Source of the DNA: DASSBR01 sp035708085
GTDB taxonomy: Bacteria; Pseudomonadota; Gammaproteobacteria; Natronospirales; DASSBR01
NCBI GenBank assembly: GCA_035708085.1
Contig: DASSTE010000060.1
Span: forward strand, 1 to 32,443
Direction of reading: 5' to 3'
Length of the DNA stretch: 32,443 bases
In this document: positions 27,739-32,443 of the stretch, one piece after another
How the letters are laid out: each line of letters opens with the position of its first letter
Numbering within the stretch: position 1 is the first letter of the stretch
The notes under the pieces: generated by a model
The model's input: only the letters and a program-made list of their open reading frames with translations
Database searches by the model: none
Told to the model about the DNA's origin: nothing
Program-made: the position numbers and the translations under genes

Positions 27739-30075
27739 ATGTCTGTCCTGAATCGTGCCCTTCTCGTTACCGGTCTGGCGCTTGCCGCCACGGTCGCCGT
27801 GCCACCGGCCGGCGCAGCCCCGGCCAAAGCCTACGCGGCCGTCAACCCCTTCCTCGGCACCGGCGGCGACGGCCACACCTTTCCGGGCGCGACCGTGCCG
27901 TTCGGCATGATCCAGTTGAGCCCCGACACGCAGATCCGCAATTTCCATCAGAGCTACGACTGGGCCGCCGGCTACCGCTACGACGACACGACCATTCGCG
28001 GCTTCTCGCAAACGCACTTCTCCGGCACCGGCCATTCCGACCTCGGCGACGTGCTGGTGATGCCGATCGCGGGCAAGGTGAAGCTCGATCCCGGCACGCC
28101 CCAGGATCCCGGCAGCGGCTATCGCTCGCGCTTCAGCCATAAAAGCGAGCAGGCGGAACCGGGCTATTATGCGGTCACGTTGTCGGACTATGGCATTCGC
28201 GTCGAGTTGACCGCGACGCAGCGCGTCGGCCTGCAGCGCTACCAATTTCCCAAGGGCAGGCCGGCGCACGTGCTCGTCGATCTGCGCTCCAGCATCTATA
28301 ACTATCCGGGCAAGGTGCTGTGGTCGCGCATCCGCATTCACAAGGACGGCACGGTCACCGGCTACCGCGCAACGCGCGGCTGGGCGCCGGACAGAAAGCT
28401 CTATTTCGCGATGCGCTTCTCGCAGCCGCTGACCGGACACGAACTGTACGACCGCGAAGGCAAGGTCGCCTACAACGGCTTTCCGCCGCCGGCCAATCAC
28501 GACCCGGCAGCGCGCGCGCAAATCGCCGGCCGCGGCACCATCGGCGTGTTCGATTTCGGCAAGCTGAAAAACCGGACGCTGCTGGTCAAGGTCGCGATCT
28601 CGCCGGTCAGCGAAGCAAACGCGATTCGCAATCTCGACACGCTGCCCGGCTGGAATTTCGATGAGACCCGCACTGCCGCGCGCACCGCCTGGACCAAGGC
28701 GCTGTCGGCGATCGATGTCGACGCGTCGCCGGCGATGGAGCAAATGTTCTACACGGCGCTCTACCACGCCATGATCGCGCCGAACCTGTCGATGGACGTC
28801 GACGGCCGCTATCGCGGGCCGGACAACCAGGTGCACCGGGCGAAGAATTTTACGTTCTACTCGACTTATTCGCTGTGGGACACCTACCGCGCCGAGCATC
28901 CGCTGCTGATGCTGATCCAGCCGCCGAAGCGGACTGACGATTTCATCAATTCGTTCCTCGCCTCGCAGCAGGAAAGCCCGTACGGCTTGCTGCCGATCTG
29001 GCAGTTCGACGGCCAGGAAACCTGGTGCATGATCGGCTACCACGCTGTCGCCGTGATTGCCGACGCCTACATGAAAGGTATTCGCGGCTTTTCGGCCGAC
29101 AAGGCCTTGAAGGCAATGGTCACGAGCGCGACCTACGGTCCGTACGACGACCTCAAGGACTACATGAAACTCGGCTACGTGCCGATCGACAAGGAAGTGG
29201 AAGGCGCGTCGAAAACGCTGGAGTATGCGTTCGATGACTGGACCATCGCGCGCATGGCCGAAGCGATGGGGCGTAAGAAGATCGCGGCCCGGTTCTACAA
29301 GCGCGCCGGCAACTGGCGCAATGTGTTCGATCCGAAGACCGGTTTCGTGCGCGCGCGCAAAAGCGATGGCGATTTCCGCACGCCGTTCGACCCCGCCAGG
29401 GCCGGCTACAACACCGATTACACCGAAGGCAACGCGTGGGAATATTCCTGGTACGAGCCGCAGGATATCGCCGGTCTGATGCACGCGCTGGGCGGCGAGC
29501 AGAAGCTGGTCGCGAAGCTGAATCACGTGTTCGACGCCAAGGTCGACCCGAAGGAGTTCGCCAACGTCGAAGACATCTCCGGCCTGATCGGCTATTACGC
29601 GCAAGGCAACGAGCCGAGCCAGCACATCGCCTATTTATACGACTACGCCGGCCAGCCGTGGATGACGCAAAAGCGCCTCACGCAAATCGTCACCACGCAA
29701 TATCACGCCGGTCCGCAAGGCCTGCCCGGCAACGACGACTGCGGCCAGATGTCGGCGTGGCTGGTCTTTACCGCACTTGGTTTTTATCCGGTCACGCCAG
29801 CCAGCAACCAATACATCATCGGCCGGCCGTTCGTGAAGCGCGCGACGCTGCACCTGCCGAACGGCAAGGACTTTACAGTCATTGCCGACAATCTGGATGC
29901 CAATCATCCCTACATCGGCAGCGTGACGCTGAACGGCAAGCCACTCGATCGCACTTTTATCCGCCAGGACGAAATCACCAGCGGCGGCACGCTGGAATTT
30001 CACATGCAGGCGCGGCCGAACAAGACGTGGGCGGTAGCGCCGCGGAGCAGGCCGTACTCAATGTCCGGCTGGTAA
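27739..30075 (+). CDS. GH92 alpha-mannosidase, exported
   Basis: A 778-residue protein with a signal peptide (about residues 1-26, ending AGA). GH92 motifs: NPFLGTGGDGHTFPGATVPF after the signal, FSQTHFSGTGH near 88, GQETWCMIGYH around E427 and GLPGNDDCGQMSAW at 661-674, which holds calcium-binding and catalytic-base residues in characterised members. GH92 enzymes are calcium-dependent inverting exo-alpha-mannosidases; alpha-1,2 or alpha-1,3 action on N-glycans or mannan is likely, but the linkage cannot be fixed by eye. ATG 27739 has CGGAG 5 bases upstream. It is transcribed divergently from the mannose transporter/isomerase/kinase/GH47 operon and is almost certainly part of the same system. 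Confidence 0.96.
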   Translation: MSVLNRALLVTGLALAATVAVPPAGAAPAKAYAAVNPFLGTGGDGHTFPGATVPFGMIQLSPDTQIRNFHQSYDWAAGYRYDDTTIRGFSQTHFSGTGHSDLGDVLVMPIAGKVKLDPGTPQDPGSGYRSRFSHKSEQAEPGYYAVTLSDYGIRVELTATQRVGLQRYQFPKGRPAHVLVDLRSSIYNYPGKVLWSRIRIHKDGTVTGYRATRGWAPDRKLYFAMRFSQPLTGHELYDREGKVAYNGFPPPANHDPAARAQIAGRGTIGVFDFGKLKNRTLLVKVAISPVSEANAIRNLDTLPGWNFDETRTAARTAWTKALSAIDVDASPAMEQMFYTALYHAMIAPNLSMDVDGRYRGPDNQVHRAKNFTFYSTYSLWDTYRAEHPLLMLIQPPKRTDDFINSFLASQQESPYGLLPIWQFDGQETWCMIGYHAVAVIADAYMKGIRGFSADKALKAMVTSATYGPYDDLKDYMKLGYVPIDKEVEGASKTLEYAFDDWTIARMAEAMGRKKIAARFYKRAGNWRNVFDPKTGFVRARKSDGDFRTPFDPARAGYNTDYTEGNAWEYSWYEPQDIAGLMHALGGEQKLVAKLNHVFDAKVDPKEFANVEDISGLIGYYAQGNEPSQHIAYLYDYAGQPWMTQKRLTQIVTTQYHAGPQGLPGNDDCGQMSAWLVFTALGFYPVTPASNQYIIGRPFVKRATLHLPNGKDFTVIADNLDANHPYIGSVTLNGKPLDRTFIRQDEITSGGTLEFHMQARPNKTWAVAPRSRPYSMSGW

Positions 30076-30169
30076 CAGGCTACATATTATTGTCGATATA
30101 TTTAACGAAATATCCGCAGGTTGAGGAGCGCGTATACGAAACCCACTGAAATAACTCGCCTTTTGCGTC

Positions 30170-30185
30170 TGGCACCGTTCTTGCA
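30170..30185 (+). promoter_or_regulatory. rpoN: sigma-54 (RpoN) promoter of the PEP-CTERM gene
   Basis: TGGCAC (30170-30175), five bases, then TTGCA (30181-30185). The GG (-24) and GC (-12) elements are 12 bases apart, the exact sigma-54 geometry. The predicted start of transcription falls around 30195, about 44 bases before the GTG start codon. The symbol names the factor expected to bind. RpoN control of PEP-CTERM genes is a known pattern (PrsK/PrsR systems). Confidence 0.82.
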
Positions 30186-30238
30186 TCGCCTTGAACATAA
30201 CCGGGAACCGCAGGCACGGTGTCTGCAAAGGGATCATT

Positions 30239-30883
30239 GTGAAAAAACGGATTTTATTGGCAATTTTTATCGCCGCGGCCGGCGCCCTGAGCGTTTCCGC
30301 CTCCGCCGGCGTCATCTATCATTGGCAACAGCTCACCACTTCGCCAACGATTTCGTCGTCGTCCGGGATACTCGAAATCTCGGATCAGGCGTGGCTGAGC
30401 GGGCATATTGAGCTGACTCAGACATGCGCTTACTTTTTGGGTGGATGCTCACCTTCGCTGGCCGACAGCCCCATCCTGACCTTCGAGTTCGGAATTAACG
30501 GCATGACACCAGTGCATGGCACGCCCGCGCCCGACGATTTTTCCAAGCTGAATGCCGATCTCGACATCACCAGCGGCGGGCTTTTGAGCGGTAATCTGTA
30601 TGGTGAGGATTTCACCGGCCGTGTGGACATCGGCGGAACGCCCGGCCAATGGGAGGTCGGCACATGGGTCACCGACGAAGGATGTTGGATGGATATTGAG
30701 CACCCGTTTTGCAGCGGCGCCACCGGCCGTTGGGTGCTGGACCGATCGACGATTCCGGCCGTGCCGGTTCCGGAACCCGCTTCGCTTCCGCTACTTTTTC
30801 TCGGCCTGGCTATCGTCCTGTGGGTTGGGCATCGCCGGTCCGTGTTGGCTTTCAAGCAACTCCGGGGGCAGCGACTGGAATAA
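30239..30883 (+). CDS. PEP-CTERM sorting domain protein
   Basis: A 214-residue exported protein of no other recognised family. A signal peptide spans about residues 1-24 (VKKRILLAIFIAAAGAL, ending SASA-G). The middle, about residues 25-170, is beta-rich, Gly/Ser/Thr-rich and has a few Cys. The end has VPVPEPAS at 175-182, a hydrophobic segment and HRR, the PEP-CTERM signal recognised by an exosortase and typical of proteins linked to exopolysaccharide or biofilm. The start is GTG 30239 with AAGGGA upstream; a longer frame from 30191 would give a poor signal peptide and begin at the predicted transcript start. Unusually, 15 residues follow the Arg cluster; they are antisense to the oxyR end (93-base overlap). 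No exosortase gene lies in the window. Confidence 0.85.
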   Translation: MKKRILLAIFIAAAGALSVSASAGVIYHWQQLTTSPTISSSSGILEISDQAWLSGHIELTQTCAYFLGGCSPSLADSPILTFEFGINGMTPVHGTPAPDDFSKLNADLDITSGGLLSGNLYGEDFTGRVDIGGTPGQWEVGTWVTDEGCWMDIEHPFCSGATGRWVLDRSTIPAVPVPEPASLPLLFLGLAIVLWVGHRRSVLAFKQLRGQRLE

Positions 30884-31747
30884 CTCGGCCAACTGACCGA
30901 GCAATTGGCTGATCGGAGAACTGTCGCGCCACAACATCGCGATACGACGGCGTGGCGCTTCGCGGCGGAATGGAACCAAGCGCAAACCTTCCACCGGCGC
31001 CGTCGGCGGCCGGGTCGCCAGTACCGGCAGCAGCGTAATGCCCGCGCCGCCGGCGACCATGTAGCGCAGTGTCTCCAGGCTGGTCGCCCGAAAGCCGCCG
31101 CGTTCGCTCGCGCCGGCGAGATGACAGACTTCCAGCGCCTGGTCGCGCAGGCAGTGGCCTTCTTCGAGCAGCAGGAGGTTGCGACCAATCAGATCCTCGA
31201 CCACCACCGATGCATTGTCCGCAAGCGGGTGACATGCCGGCACCGCCAGCACGAACGGTTCTTCAAATAGGAACGTCGTCCGCAGTCCTTCGTCCGGAAT
31301 CGGCAACGCAACCACAACCGCGTCAAGACGACCCTCACGCAGACGGGTCATAATGGCCTCGGTCTTCTCTTCGACCAGCAGCAGTTCCAGCTGCGGAAAC
31401 CGCTCGTGTACGGCGGGCAGTACATGAGGCAGCAGATACGGCCCCAGGGTAGGGAAAATGCCGAGCCGCACCGTCTGCGATTCAGGGTCGCGCATCCGCT
31501 TTGCGATACGCCGGATCTCATCGACGTCCGCCAGTGCCGTGCGAGCGCGTTCCAGGACCGCCTTCCCGGCTTCCGTCAGTAATGTCTGGCGCGAACCGCG
31601 TTCCACCAGCGTCACGCCAAGCTCGTCCTCCAGTTTTTTGATCTGGGTGGACAAGGTCGGCTGACTCACAAAACAGGCCTCGGCCGCGCGGCCGAAATGG
31701 CCGTGCTCCGCCAGCGCCGCGAGGTATTGAAGGTCTCTCAAGTTCAT
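30791..31747 (-). CDS. oxyR: hydrogen-peroxide sensing LysR-type regulator OxyR
   Basis: A 318-residue LysR-family activator. The N-terminal winged helix-turn-helix (MNLRDLQYLAALAEHGHFGR, SQPTLSTQIKKLEDELG) is followed by the sensor domain with the redox pair C199 and C208 in GHCLRDQALEVC, at the same numbers as in E. coli OxyR. Oxidation to a disulphide would switch on peroxide-defence genes. It diverges from the adjacent peroxiredoxin gene, with a candidate OxyR site at 31759-31795, so it probably regulates both. The C-terminal tail (last 20 or so residues) is antisense to the PEP-CTERM gene end. Identity is very secure because of the two cysteines. Confidence 0.97.
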   Translation of the reverse strand: MNLRDLQYLAALAEHGHFGRAAEACFVSQPTLSTQIKKLEDELGVTLVERGSRQTLLTEAGKAVLERARTALADVDEIRRIAKRMRDPESQTVRLGIFPTLGPYLLPHVLPAVHERFPQLELLLVEEKTEAIMTRLREGRLDAVVVALPIPDEGLRTTFLFEEPFVLAVPACHPLADNASVVVEDLIGRNLLLLEEGHCLRDQALEVCHLAGASERGGFRATSLETLRYMVAGGAGITLLPVLATRPPTAPVEGLRLVPFRREAPRRRIAMLWRDSSPISQLLGQLAELFQSLPPELLESQHGPAMPNPQDDSQAEKK

Positions 31748-31758
31748 AGGGTTAGCCT

Positions 31759-31795
31759 ATAGATACAATAAATACAATTCATTTGAATAATCAAG
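31759..31795. promoter_or_regulatory. candidate OxyR binding site
   Basis: Four tetramers at 11-base spacing, ATAG (31759), AAAT (31770), ATTT (31781) and CAAG (31792), follow the ATAG-N7-CTAT-N7-ATAG-N7-CTAT layout of the E. coli OxyR site. The first is perfect and the rest match 2 of 4. It starts 11 bases upstream of the oxyR ATG and overlaps the predicted ahpC -35 box, as expected for auto-control and activation. Confidence 0.5.
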
Positions 31796-31811
31796 AGGCC
31801 GGCCTTATCTT
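31783..31811 (+). promoter_or_regulatory. probable sigma-70 promoter of the peroxiredoxin gene
   Basis: TTGAAT (31783-31788) and TATCTT (31806-31811) with a 17-base spacer. Four of six consensus bases match in each box. It would start transcription near 31818, giving a leader of about 45 bases with GGAGG before the ATG. Confidence 0.5.
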
Positions 31812-31862
31812 TGTTTGCACGGACGCGAAAGCGATCAAATTTCATCAACCCGGAGGACATTC

Positions 31863-32402
31863 ATGTTAACCGTCGGAGACAAATTTCCTGAATTCAGGCT
31901 GCAGGCAACGGTGGCGATCGACAAGCTCGATAATGCCTTTACCGAAGTCAGCAATGGCACATACAAGGGCCAGTGGACCTGCGTGTTCTTTTACCCGAAG
32001 GATTTCACCTTCGTCTGCCCGACCGAGATCAAGGGCTTTGCGGACCTGAACGACCAGTTCCAGGACCGAGACTGCCAGATCCTCGCCGCGAGCACGGACA
32101 GCGAACACGTGCACCTCGCGTGGCGGCGCAGCCACGACGACCTGCGCAACCTGCCCTTCCCGATGCTGGCGGATATTCGCAAAGACCTGACCAATGCGCT
32201 GGGCATACTCGATGAGGAAGGCGTCGCCCGTCGGGCTGCGTTCCTGGTCGATCCGGAAGGCATTATCCGCTTCGTCTATGTCACCGAAGGCAGCGTCGGC
32301 CGCAATCCGGCTGAAGTGCTGCGGGTGCTCGACGCGCTGCAGACCGACGAGCTGTGCCCCTGCAACTGGCAGAAGGGCGACGCGGTCCTCGAAGCCGCCT
32401 GA
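31863..32402 (+). CDS. ahpC: AhpC-type peroxiredoxin (typical 2-Cys / AhpC-TSA family)
   Basis: A 179-residue thiol peroxidase. The peroxidatic Cys is C52 in KDFTFVCPTEI, the conserved AhpC/Prx1 motif. The resolving Cys is near the end in LCPCNW (C165 or C167), where two Cys lie two residues apart. It reduces hydrogen peroxide and organic peroxides in the cytoplasm. The start is ATG 31863, preceded by CGGAGGA; upstream in-frame codons back to 31815 would precede or overlap the predicted transcript start. It diverges from oxyR, the normal regulatory partner. Its electron donor (AhpF or AhpD) is not within the window; the gene ends 41 bases before the window edge. The symbol is given by family; some organisms name this form prx. 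Confidence 0.93.
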   Translation: MLTVGDKFPEFRLQATVAIDKLDNAFTEVSNGTYKGQWTCVFFYPKDFTFVCPTEIKGFADLNDQFQDRDCQILAASTDSEHVHLAWRRSHDDLRNLPFPMLADIRKDLTNALGILDEEGVARRAAFLVDPEGIIRFVYVTEGSVGRNPAEVLRVLDALQTDELCPCNWQKGDAVLEAA

Positions 32403-32443
32403 GGCCGGCTCGGCAGGGATGGCGGCGCCTGCGGCGCGGCGCT

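Noticed and set aside
27718..29625. A 635-codon minus-strand frame opposite GH92
   Set aside because: Antisense shadow of the GH92 gene, which has a signal peptide, ribosome-binding site and all family motifs.

Overview
The window looks like chromosomal DNA of a GC-rich Gammaproteobacterium. The gene order tsaD / rpsU-yqeY-dnaG-rpoD / tRNA-Ile(CAU) is classic for that class: in E. coli the minor tRNA-Ile(CAU) gene also lies just beyond rpoD. An alpha-2-macroglobulin/pbpC pair, a PEP-CTERM protein and an oxyR/ahpC pair fit an environmental lineage. I cannot name a genus from the sequence alone. No gene-free stretch exceeds 300 bases; the longest is the 206 bases between rpsU and tsaD.

Layout. 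(1) 1-2734: the end of an alpha-2-macroglobulin gene and pbpC (penicillin-binding protein 1C), visibly more GC-rich than the rest. (2) 2844-5771: an accessory patch holding a single-chain GmrSD-type restriction protein (DUF262 + DUF1524), a tRNA-Ile(CAU) gene split by a 245-base group I intron directly after the anticodon, and a small HNH nuclease gene. (3) 5671-10083, minus strand: the macromolecular-synthesis operon rpsU-yqeY-dnaG-rpoD with a recognisable promoter and terminator hairpin. (4) 10290-12162: tsaD, folB and folK, preceded by a CTAG-rich heptamer repeat. (5) 12252-22871: a peptidase cluster of two tandem M1 aminopeptidase lipoproteins, midA, an S9 peptidase and a third M1 enzyme. 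(6) 22804-30075: a mannose/N-glycan locus. A minus-strand, translationally coupled operon encodes an FucP-like transporter, a PfkB sugar kinase, an AGE-family mannose isomerase and a GH47 alpha-1,2-mannosidase. A GH92 alpha-mannosidase is divergent from it. (7) 30170-30883: a PEP-CTERM protein behind a near-perfect sigma-54 promoter. (8) 30791-32402: divergent oxyR and ahpC-type peroxiredoxin with a candidate OxyR site between them.

Working together. The mannose locus reads as a complete route: exported GH92 and GH47 enzymes trim alpha-mannose from high-mannose glycans, the transporter imports mannose, the isomerase makes fructose, and the kinase makes fructose 6-phosphate. The neighbouring exported peptidases would suit glycoprotein use, though that link is inference.

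The most noteworthy items are the intron-split tRNA-Ile(CAU) with adjacent HNH and GmrSD genes, the compact bacterial GH47/GH92 operon, and the sigma-54-driven PEP-CTERM gene. Several convergent genes here also run past their domain ends into the antisense of their neighbour.
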